This document shows, in pieces, positions 47,663 to 59,600 of a stretch of 64,000 nt of DNA. The translations under genes and the position numbers were made by a program. Under the pieces are notes generated by a model. That model worked only from the letters and a program-made list of their open reading frames with translations, did not search any database and was not told the DNA's origin. The DNA is taken from the NCBI RefSeq assembly GCF_026151205.1, contig NC_087074.1, positions 15,670,962 through 15,734,961 on the forward strand. The letters run 5' to 3'. The stretch comes from Bolinopsis microptera. Taxonomy: Eukaryota; Ctenophora; Tentaculata; Lobata; Bolinopsidae. Each line of letters opens with the position of its first letter. The first letter of the stretch is position 1.

Positions 47663-50600
47663 ATGTTCCGAGCAGGTTAGTGGTTCCACTTATTTCGCAA
47701 GTTTTTACCACAAAAAGTCGTTATAATTATATCTCAGAGTGATATCTCTACAATTGCAATCTACAGGAATTGTGTTTTGTCTCTGTTAGATTGTCTTTAT
47801 GAAATAGTTAACATTTCAGTGACTATACTTCTGCTGGTCACCTTAACATCTGGCCTAGTCCGGTTCCAGCTCAAGAAAACCCGCTCCGTAATGGACGACC
47901 TTGTGGCCTCCATGAGCTTTGAAGAAATAGAGAGATTAAACGATCACACCAAGAAAGAGGCTTTAAAAGGTAAATAATTTCAGTGACCAGGTAGTTTTAA
48001 GAAGCGAATGAGTTATAAATGAAATAAAGTAATAGAGATATGTTACTTGAAATCTTAAAGACAAAAATCTAATTTACGCAACAAATGGGAGGATCAAACA
48101 CATCTTTCTAATAAATCTGTCAACTTGTAGCGGGTTTGAACGTATTACTATTTGTAATCCCTCAATTTAGGTATGTTCATTAAAATATCGCGATCGTTTC
48201 CCTAGCTGATCAGATATTTTTCATTAACTTACTCGGCAGGCAAGACAGACATAGTGCTAAAAGACGTAATGAATGCACAGTATTTCGGTGAAGTCGGTAT
48301 CGGAACACCTCCACAGATGTTCAGAGTGATATTTGATACGGGCAGCAGTAACCTCTGGGTACCCAGCTCTCATTGTGGTATTCTTAACATTGCCTGCAGG
48401 ACTCACAGGTACTATCTGCTCTATCAAATTTTTCTTATTGCAAATTAAATCTCCATTTTACGGTCAGTTTACTATTTTCTAGTACTATTCTTAAGACAAA
48501 CAGCACATATGATATAGACAAAGATATTGTGTTCGGTCCGAGTCAATCTCGATAAATACCTCTGACGGCAGAGCTTCCGCTTCCGAGCTCGTATTGCGAA
48601 GGGGAGGCCTGCCTTTCGAGATCGCATTACAAAGGGGAACCCTCGAGTCCAAAATTGTATATCGAATGGTAGGTGTGGACTTCGAAAACCGAAAAAATAT
48701 TTTCGGCTCATACTGATCAGGGTAGCATGAAACATGGACAAAAGTAGTTTCCAGAAAAACTTTTAAAATTTTTGACTTAAAAAAGTTTCGGCCCGAGTTA
48801 TTCGATTGATACCTCTAAAGGAAAAGCTCCCGCATCGAGCTCATATTGCGAAGGGCAGGCCTGCCTTCCGAGATCGCATTACAAAGGGGAACCCTCGAGT
48901 CCAAAATTGCGTTTTTTAAACCCTTGGGTAATACTCCATTTTATGCCATTGGACCCCCCCCCCCCCCCCCCCCCCCGATCAAATATTAGCGGGTCTACCG
49001 GTCTATCTAACACACTGATAATCCCTCGTAGGAGATACAAGGATTCTTCTTCATCGACCTTTCAGAAAAACGGAACCACTTTCTCAATACAGTATGGAAC
49101 AGGGAGTCTCACCGGTAAGGGAATTATAAGTGTTACGAAATGTATAAGTTAACGGAAATTTCGCGTTTTAATTAAATTTCTCAGGCATGAGCTGTCACGG
49201 CGCGTTAATAATAATTCGCTGCTTCACTGGATACCACTGGTTACCACTGGCTACCCCTGGTTACCAAGACAGCATGACTGGTTACATATACCACTGGTCA
49301 CCCCTGGTTACTATGACTGGTTAACACTAGTTAGTGTTACCCCGGCCCTGGTTACCACATATTATATACAGTGTACAGGGTGGCCAAGAAGTAACTACCC
49401 ACACACAACCAACAACCCTCTAATAACTCACGTAATTCGTATCAGAATTGCTTAAAAATTTCAGAGAATATACATAGATATGGGTCAAACTTAGATTTCC
49501 TGATTGGAACCTGCTCATATCCTGGCTCCTTAATAAAACTCACCTTGGCCGCAAGAAAAAGTACCTTGTTATATATTACCTGGGAACCTCAGGCTATCAT
49601 GTTCATAAACATAGAATAGAGATTCGGCGGAATGACAGGCTGAGCGTGGCCCAGTAAGTTATATAGTCCCAATCTTACAACTACCTGCTACAGTGGTAAT
49701 AACCGGTAATACTAGTACTAGTACGTGCATGGTGTTCCCACCTACGAGTGAAAACTAGACCCGATAAACTCTAATGGACTTTTTTCCGTTTACAGAGCAC
49801 TCAAAATCTATTAATTCTCCCTAGCGGAATATTCAACGTTGCCCCATTATTTCGCGACTTTTATTGGCTGACCCCTGCCCAATTAATTGTTTTAAATGGA
49901 CGCTGCCACCCTGCATATACAATACAGATATATTTGCAGAACGAGACAATAGCGGTCGTTATATTACCATGGCACTCTACTGTTCCAGTATGCTGCAGCA
50001 TATCAGCCATGCCTCCTGTACTTAGCTCTTAGCGACTGGTACTATATCTGCATTCTGTAGTACTGATTGTAATTAAATAGATAAATGCTAACAATATCAT
50101 GGGAAAATATCTGCAGCACTATAGTTGGAAAAAAATTAAAAAGACAGAGATTTCGTGATTTTGCCAATTCAGGCTCCTTCCGTAGAAGGAACAGGATTAT
50201 AAAGCACATTCAGTAGTCCATTTGGAACACAAGCAATCATCACATATCATAAAATGTATAAACCGTCTGTGACAAGTCGCCTTGTTAACGCAAAGTATGA
50301 GCCTTGAAAGTTGAGCCCCCACTCTTTCTTAAAAGCACTTTCCAACTACAAAACCAGCTCCTGGCACTATATTTCTAGGTTCTGACAAAACCAAATAATG
50401 ATGCTATAAGCCCACGTTTTGTATCTTAACTTTTATTTCGTACTATAAGTATAAGTTAATAAATGGTTTATTAGTACAAGTCGGTAAACATATCTTAAAC
50501 ATTTGTAAAACTTGTAGTGGACAAAAAATTAAGAGTAATAAGTATTGGGGAAGTAAAATAGCTAAAATGGTGTATTAGAGTTATAGCGAATAACTGAACG

Positions 50601-53600
50601 GTATATTATGGGTAACGCCGTTAACTTTGCGTAACGATATAACTTTAACGGTATTAACTTTACGTAAAGGTATATAAGAGTTAAGTTTAAATACGCTAAT
50701 ATGTCAATCAACATTCTCGTATGTTAATAATAATATATCAGACGAGAAAAACGCCATCTTAGGACACAAGGAGAGTTTCAGTTAGGACTCCTCGGACTGC
50801 ATTAAATCAATTCCTTCTGTAACGTCATCAATAAACATAATAGATTTGTAGTGTTGTTATTAGTTTATCAATAGTATCGAGTATTTCTATTTTCAGGATA
50901 CATCAGCAAGGACAATGTTAAGATGGGCGATATGACTATTAAAGGCCAGCTGTTTGCAGAGGCTATTAAGGAGCCAGGATATACTTTTGTTGCGGCCAAG
51001 GTGAGTTTTATTAAGGAGCCAGGATATACTTTTGTTGCAGCCAAGGTGAGTTTTATTAAGGAGCCAGGATATACTTTTGTTGCGGCCAAGGTGAGTTTTA
51101 TTAAGGAGCCAGGATATACTTTTGTTGCGGTCAAGGTGAGTTTTATTATGGAGCTAGGATAAACTGTTGTTGTGGCCGAGGTGAGTTTTATTAAGGAGCC
51201 AGGATATACTTTTTTGCGGCCAAGGTGAGTTTTATTAAGGAGCCAGGACATACTTTTGTTGCGGCAAAGGTGAGTTTTATTAAGGAGCCAGAATTTATCT
51301 TTGTTGCGGTCAAGGTGAGTTTTATTTTGGAGCCAGGATATACTGTTGTTGCGGCCAAGGTGAGTTTTATTAAGGAGCCAGGATATACTTTAGTTGCGGT
51401 CAAGGTGAGTTTTATTAAGGAGCCAGGATATAGTTTTTTAGCGGCCAAGGTGAGTTTTATCAATTTATTTTGTATATAGAGATTATTATTCTTCTACCCA
51501 CACATTTTCCTGATTGTTTAATATAATCTAAAGGTTTTAAACAATACATATGAGATCTAGGAGCATGATATCCGATCCAGAGTGCAAACTAGTAGTATTA
51601 TTAAACTTATGATTGGTTGGCATGTGCCTCAATGGGATATTACATAAATGTATATATTGTATACCTTACGAGACATATTTATGCTCGACATAATTCCGGT
51701 GACCTAAATGATTTGGGAACGAAAATATGGGAATTTCTTCCGAAAACCGTCACATTTCGTACCCCAAATTAAATCATGGTATTTGGAGATTTTTTTCATC
51801 TCCTTATTTTGCAAAAATGAAACCCATTATTTGAGAAAATTAAATACAAAGATCTTCTCTGATCAGCTGTTTCATCTTGTAAACAATCTCTCCAGAGCCT
51901 TTGAAAGTTAGCCTCAACTTAACTTATAATCCTCCAGAGTGTATAGGAGACCGACAGTGTTTTTTATCTTCCACTACTCCCGAAATTTCACCGCCGTGGC
52001 CAATAAAGTAGTGATAGAGCTTGCTTATTTTTAATGGAACGTGTCCAAAATCATTTTAAAAGCAATTCATGATCGAATACTAGTGTCCATTAATTGTTTG
52101 ATAAATCACATTTATAACTTACTAGGTATATTGATAAGTTGAAAGTAAATCAATAAAGTCATGATTAAGGAAAATACGTGAAAAAATAATGATGGTGACC
52201 TAAATTTTGGTAGTCCGAAAATATGGAGTTTTTTTCGAAAAATCACCGACTTTCGTACCATTTAAATATGCCTCGTATTTCGTAAGGTATTATGATACTC
52301 ATATATTCAGACAATATCAGCAAATATTATATGTATCGTTCATATCACACTAAATATAAGAATAACATGAGTCCATACAAAAGAAATAGTTTATTCTATT
52401 GATCAGTCATCTTATTATTCCACTCATGTTTATTTTTAATAACAAATTAATAATAATCTTGAAATACTTACAGGGCGGTAGAAATCGAAGTATTTTGTTG
52501 GTAAGCACTGCGCAGAGAATTGTGTAGATATAAGCCTTAAGCTTAGAGTGGCAGTGAAATATTGTAATAAAAATCCTCATTTAATTAATAAACCTGGTGG
52601 CGGGTGGCCGGTAAAAGATAGGGATTAAAATGAATGAGCTTCAATCTAGAATACCTAACTACTTATAGCTTTATAGGAAAATGAAATGGCTAAGCAGTGT
52701 TGAAATTATCAATCCTAGTGAAAAATCTCTTAATTAAAATTGCAATGAAATATTAAAATAAAAACCCTCATTTAATTATTGAACCTGGTGGCGGGTGGCC
52801 GGAAATAGATAGGGATTAAAATGAATAAGCTTCAACCTAGAATACTTAACTACTTATAGCTTTATAGGAAGATGAAGTGGCTAAGCAGTGTTGAAATTAT
52901 CAACCCTAGTGAAAAATCTCTTAGTTAAAATAAGCTGTCCAATTTGTGTTCATACCACGTCACACATATTAAATCATCTAAATGCATTTTATATATCCTT
53001 TTAAAAGATCTATTCACCCCTTCTAATGGATTCAAAGAGGTAAGGTGGGAATTTACTCATAATGTGAATTTTATAAATTCCGAGAAATTACAGCTGCTTT
53101 TAGTTTTTCTCGTTAATGGCATCTTTACTCTAAAAACAAGGGAATTGTAGTATGTCTCGTAGAAATACTGTAGTTGAAAAAGCATTAGCAAGAAAGAACA
53201 AAGTACCTACGCAACTGCTTCTTATCAAGATTTTTCAAATTTTCAAAGTTTATCCCGAAATTATGTAACAGCAATAATAAACTGTAACTTAATAAAGTAT
53301 AAATACTGAAATAACGAATGCTAACCCAGACGTCTGACAACGGAAGTTAGACTGTGCACCAAATTTGAGAATAGCATTAAAATGTTGCAGTAAAGAGGAA
53401 AGATGTTTAGAGAATTTCTGATGATTCTGTGTATGCGACCATGGTCACTGGTCACGTGACAAAGAGAAAAGAGCGAAAATGTGTTCACAAGCCTCGCAGT
53501 ACGTCAATAAGACTCTGAAACGGTCTTGTTGAAGCTTTGACGAATCAATACTTCATAGATTTTGAAGCAAGCTGTACTAGGTTAAGTGTGCAACATGATT

Positions 53601-56600
53601 ACATCTAGATTAAAAAGTTAAAAGGATGAAGATGGGCGGTGCTCAGCCACATTTTGCTACTCGTTCTGTTTAGTAACCATTTAAGTAGCTTTAGAAGGTC
53701 ACAACTCCTCACAATAAATGATCCATTATAATCGATTAAAATCCTCATCATGTCCATATTTTAATCGATTATATTTATATTTAATTTGGCATACATTACA
53801 TGTGCCGGGGAATTAATAAAACCTTATAAATGATAAAATGGTGATTTTTCATTGTTTGATGCGGAATTGATTTAATTTTTGGACGCATTTGATTGCTGGA
53901 TCACTTAACAGTTAACAGACTTAACACCTAAACGCGGTCACGTGACTCCCGACTTGTAATTTTCAACCAACTTGCTACCTATGATTCTTAACATCCCCAA
54001 TTGTTTAAAAACTTGGTATTCCCGTGTAGGAAAAACTGTCAGCTATTAGATTAAATAGGTAGAAATATTATTCGAAGACCAGATAATCGAGGGCGCTCCA
54101 GCTAGTCCACATGTACAATAATTGTACATATGTCTGTGAACTCAAGAGCAGTGCATGCTATAGCTACTACACTGGATTAATAATTCTGGAAACGCGCTTA
54201 TAATCGCCTATTTGTTACGGTAAGAACACCAAACTCCTCGGCCTCTGGCAACAAAGAAGGCAGCAACGTATGATCTTGAGCGGTGTATTGCTTAATGATT
54301 TATAAAAATTAGAAAAGCGCTTATAAGCGCTTATAAATATAATCGCTTCCCCATCCTTTGCACCCGCTAATTGAAACCGCTAATTGAAAACGGATTAGAA
54401 ATGACGAAGTGTATCTCGTTAACAAAATTGACTGGGTGATTATGTGACACCGTGACACGACACCTTAATTGGACAGTCTTAACGAATCCCATAATGTTTA
54501 ATGGGGTGGTTAACGGGGTGACCTTTTCACGTGATCAGGTATTAGGTAAGCCAATCACCTGATCACACGTAATGTCAATGAATAAACTCGTTATGCTTCG
54601 TATCTCGGCCATCTGAGAAAAATCTCTATTTTTTTCAGGACAAATGCAATTCGAATGGCGAAACACAATTCAATAAAATTTAGCTCGATCCGACTATCCA
54701 AACTATCAAATAAATGCAAAAATGAACCTTCATTTGAAAAAAATGAACTCGAATATTTTTCGATTTAGCAAATTCCTCGAACCAGTGCAGTGGTGGTACT
54801 GGTAGTAAGTCGTACCAGAAAGAATTATTTCAATTGGTCACTCAGTGACTGAGCTATTAAGGCCAACGTATGTCCAGTGACTTTTGGCCCACCCTGTATT
54901 TTAATAGATTACTTAAAAATTATTAATTACTCATGAGCTGTTAGTAGACGTTTATAAAACCTGCATTTTTTTTAAAGTGCTTCCTGACCTCTCATTTACC
55001 GATTTTAATAGACAATAAGAAAATGTCACCTGTGTACTGTGTGGTAACCTGCCAAAGTATTATAATACTTTTACAGAGTCTGAACATGTTTATTTTTCTC
55101 AGAATTAGATTATTCAATGTATGATATATTGAATATTCTTTAAAACATCGCATTTAACCCTTCTCCAGTTATTTGATGTATGATATTATTAATTATTAAA
55201 GGAAGATTTGTTTCAGTTTGATGGTATACTCGGGATGGGATTCCCTACTATAGCTGTTACTGGAGCTGTTCCTGTCTTTAACAATATGATTGATCAGAGT
55301 CTTGTAGATGAGCCTGTGTTCGCGTTCTGGCTCAATCGCAAACTCGACGTGAGTGTTATAGTTTCTTATATTATCTTTATAGTTTATTATCTTATCTATA
55401 TTTTAATCTATAATCTTATAATACTGATCCTTCTACTATTTATTATAAAATCCTCCGGGACGTTATACAGATAATACTTTCGTACTCCTGTCGAGCTGCA
55501 CAAATAACCTCAAATGTTCATTCATAACCACGCGAGCAGCTCTCACAGTGCGAAGGTATAAAATGAAATGAAATGAAATAATGTGCTTATATCCCGCCCA
55601 TATGCTTAGCAGCTGGCACAAGTGCCAGCTACTAACCATGTCAGAGCGGCTCTAAAGGGTGAGTGGAAAAGACTAGCATGAAAATGAATATGACAATGTC
55701 GTAAATAATTTAAATTAGTCTAGGATTTTGTCCTCACAACAAATAATACCACTTCTGATATAATAGCGTCTATTCAAATCGTCCTTTGCCTTCTGTTTCA
55801 TTTCCAATACCAGCAGACGGTGTTCGGTTTGCTTCTCAGTTGACCGATATGGAGAAATGAAGACTGTTTTGTGGTGCTGACTCAGTTTCAGTTTCTTCGA
55901 TTTCAATAATATCTCGTGAACATTATTGGACATTGGTGTTTGTGACCGAAATTTTGACAGGTCTGGTCTTGTCGGCTAATCTCCTTCCAATCCTGACAGC
56001 TTCATAGCGTGGTTTTACTTCGATTTGTTCAAGCAGTTCGTCTACTTTATCGGATAGTTTCTCATCATCTGTCTCCATTAAACCAAGCACGACCGAATTC
56101 CTACTGCGGTCCTCTTTCGATACAGCACTTTGAACTACATTTTTCAAGCTCCGTTCTGTCAGTACAGTTTCCGGCGGGACCTTCGAAACAGCTTTACTGT
56201 ATGACCTGATCTCAGCTTGTACACTTTCCTGAACGGCAGATTTTACGGTGGTCTGAACAGATTCCAACTGCTTTGATTTGCCCTCAAGAAGTTCACTCTG
56301 CAGTTTAATCACCGAAGTTTGTGACCGAATAAGAGAGCTCTTCAACTCCTCCACATCTTCTTTCATTTTGACAGCTTCTCTGACAAATTGTTTCACATCT
56401 CTGTACACACTGTACAATAACTTTGACATAACTTTCTTAGTCGGTTTCTGACTTGACTCTTGCGAGCAAGCGACCCATGAGAACGATGGGTCCTACTGAA
56501 GCCCAGCTGATTTGCATCGAGTCCACTATTCCAGGACGAACCTGCTGGTACCATTGCTGAGCAATGGCAGTTGGGTCGGGGGCGCCCCTCCTAAGAATGA

Positions 56601-59600
56601 CTGCCGTAGATCCCAGGGATTGCATACTTATATTTGATATGCGTTTATACTCACTCCTTGCTAAGCCATTAATCTTACACACAACCACAAGTCGATGCCG
56701 AGGAGTTAATTTTTTGGTGTATTTAGTGTAACTGGTATATATTGGTGACGTGCATAAGGCTTAGTAATGTATTTGCTCGTCTTATCGGATGTAACGGCAA
56801 TGTGTACACGTTATTATATATATTGTGTGTATTGTGTGTTTGTTGCAATTGGGGTGGGTTAATTGGAAGCGTCGTCACGGTTTCTACTCACATACACCCG
56901 CCTCCGAGAGAATTATTCTCAGAACTAAGTGTAGTTTTCGATTTGTTGTAATTGGTGTGGTTTACTCTGCTGTTTCCACACAGCAGGGGGGGATAAAGTT
57001 AAACGATGCAGGGCTGGGGCTCGAACCAGCGATCTAACGATCGCTGGCCGCGCTGCCCGACACTACACCACCAAGCCCAAGGCTAATGGCAGAGTCGGGA
57101 ATCGAACCTGGTACCTCAAGCAATGCCAGGCGGATTTACCAACTGAGCCACCAGCTCCCCGAAGAGAGCAACTGTTATCAACACACAAGCTAAAAATCTA
57201 GATTAATAATATTAATTATCATACTATAATTTCGCCTAAAGGGATGTTATGAAATGAGACACAAGCCACTTCCTCAACCGGAGCAATTAAGCAATACTGC
57301 AGTGTTCAGCTAGATGAATCTTGCCTCACGTTGTAGGCCCGCCGTGCACGAGTGCGCGGCTGTATCGTGACTTTCACCCCGTGAAACGACAATGGGTGTC
57401 ACGACGTGATACAAGATGAATCATGTAAAATTTGCTGACAACGATGTGGAATAATACATAGCAGTGAAGGTCGGGTGCGGTGACAAAAGTTACTGCTTAA
57501 CGGGGTATTTGAGAAAAACCTGAGGTTGAAACCAGCTTAAGTTTAACCCTCCACTACGTCTATATTAAAATACTGGATATCAGTAAGTCAGTAGTCCTCT
57601 AATAATGATATGAAGTATTTATATGTACTTCTTTGATCAACAGGAGGAGAATCCTACTTTACCACTCTACTTTAACAGGGAGAAGATGGAGGAGAACTGA
57701 CTCTAGGAGGTATGGATCCTGCTCACTACACTGGTAACTTTACCTGGGCTCCAGTCACACTGTCTGCCTACTGGGAGTTTAAAGTGGACGGGATGATGTT
57801 TGGAGACAGACCCCTCTGTGCAGGTGAGATCAGGGGGATGTTGTCGGTCTCTGTTTGGAGACAGACCCCTCTGTGCAGGTGAGATCAGGGAGATGTTGTC
57901 GGTCTCTGTTTGGAGACAGACCCCTCTGTGCAGACTCAACCTCTCTTAAAAAAATTTAAAATAAAAAAAAAAGATCTCGGAGTCTAGAGGCTATCGCTAT
58001 ACTATGTCAACTAGGTCAAGGGACTTGTGTATGAGAGTTCTCGCGAGGGTTGAAAGAATAGTATCACCCTTTATTGTAACTGCAAAATTATAATCGCAAT
58101 TCAATAACATATAAGGTGTTGGATGATCGAAGGATTTGTAAGCGATTTAAATATCTAACTGTGATTTACCGTCTAATATAATTAATTAGTACTGGGAGTT
58201 TAATTAATACTAAAACACTACAATGGTTTTCGGTTAAAGTAGAAGTAATATCATATTGATCCTCAACCTCATTTTGGAAATGAGGTGTTGCATAATATCT
58301 CAATATCATTATTCACTTCGATCGCCACGACACCAGGCGAAGTAAAAGTATTAAAGTATCGTATGAGTCGAATAAAATATCATCAAATAAAGAAAATCAC
58401 GCATTGATGTAAGATAAATCACTTAAACTCAAGATCTTAGGGGCGGGAAATGTGTCACAGAAAAAACAAACTAGTCAGAGTCTCCTCGAATGTCGAGCCC
58501 CCAGCTGACCGTTACATCACGGCGCTGGGTTTGCTCTTTCTTATACCCACGTGCTGCAGATGCCTTATCGGACGTTATTTAAACAGACATTGCTTGAACG
58601 GACATGATTTTGAACGGACATTAAAATTAACACTTAAGTCTAAGAGGCTATCTACTTAGGACGTCCGCCAAAATTTGAACGGACAACGAACTAACAATTT
58701 TGTCATCTGAAATTTTGCTAATTTTAAGACACCGAAAATTTGTATAAAATAATAACAATACCTTCTGAGGTGGGTGTAACGCTATTGCTGATACGGGAAC
58801 CAGTCTGATGACTGGACCTACCCACGAAGTAGCTCAGATCTACGCAGCAGCTGGAGCTACCCCAGTTAGCGGAGTTGCTATCATAGACTGTACCAAGGTT
58901 CGTTAAATCACTAAGTTAAATCACTAAGTTCGTTAAATACACTTAATTATACACTAGAGAAAAAAGAAGAACAAATATTTACTCTAATTTCACGCTGTTT
59001 ATAATCATACAAATGTTAAGTTTTGTAAATGTTACCTCGGCTACCGGACAACTGAACCCAATTTGGACTTTTCCTAGACAGGGTAGCTTGGGAAAATAAT
59101 TATAAACCCAATCAGACTACCTAATTAACTTTGAAACGACAACTGAACCCAATCGTCACTATAAATCACTAACAGTAACAGTTTAACAGGTTTCCAAATA
59201 CCGTTCTAGTTTAGCTGCTGCCTGGTTTCTAGTGCTATAATTTCGGTCTGTTGAGGTTGGTGCTTCGGAGTGGTTGGCAGATCCGGACTTATCTGCTCGT
59301 GATCGTTGGACAATTCTGGCAAGGGATTCTAGTTTAGGTAGTACCACGTTGATTTCGGATGGGCATGTAGATAAGGCTTCGGTGAGGAGGTTTTGGGTTG
59401 CTGAGAGGTGTTGGTCGGCAGCTTTCCGCTTCAATTCTGCTCTGAACTCTGCTTTCTCAGCTACTAAGTTGTCAGGGTCGTGGGAATGAGGTTTGGCACC
59501 GCTGGCCAAGGACTGATCTCCATGGTCAAGGAATACATGAGCAGGACATTTCTTGGTTCTGTAATTCTGGCATCTCCAAGTAGAGGTAGTAGGGGTATCT

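Larger units (their letters stand above)
51480..55216. other. Remainder of cathepsin D intron 5
   Basis: Contains a tandem duplication (52555-52930) and a mariner-type element end (54393-54898). 51480-52540 and 52931-54390 are AT-rich without recognisable features apart from GCGCTTATAAGCGCTTATAA-like palindromes near 54315. Confidence 0.55.
55555..57170 (-). mobile_element. LINE ORF1 unit preceded by two tRNA-like modules
   Basis: In minus-strand order: two tRNA-like modules (57160-57088 and 57078-57011), a 300 bp spacer, an 83-codon frame (56688-56437), the ORF1 frame 56429-55923 continued after a frameshift by 55933-55715, and a tail ending in ATTTC repeats (about 55560). ORF1 has a coiled coil, the CR1/Jockey RRM-like core ([40 protein letters not shown]) and the C-terminal [12 protein letters not shown] and [16 protein letters not shown]. 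No RT follows. Whether the tRNA-like part belongs to the same element is unclear. Confidence 0.72.

Noticed and set aside
57011-57160. Two functional tRNA genes
   Set aside because: A and B boxes are present, but acceptor and T stems do not pair and one anticodon region forms an over-long hairpin; better explained as SINE-type heads.
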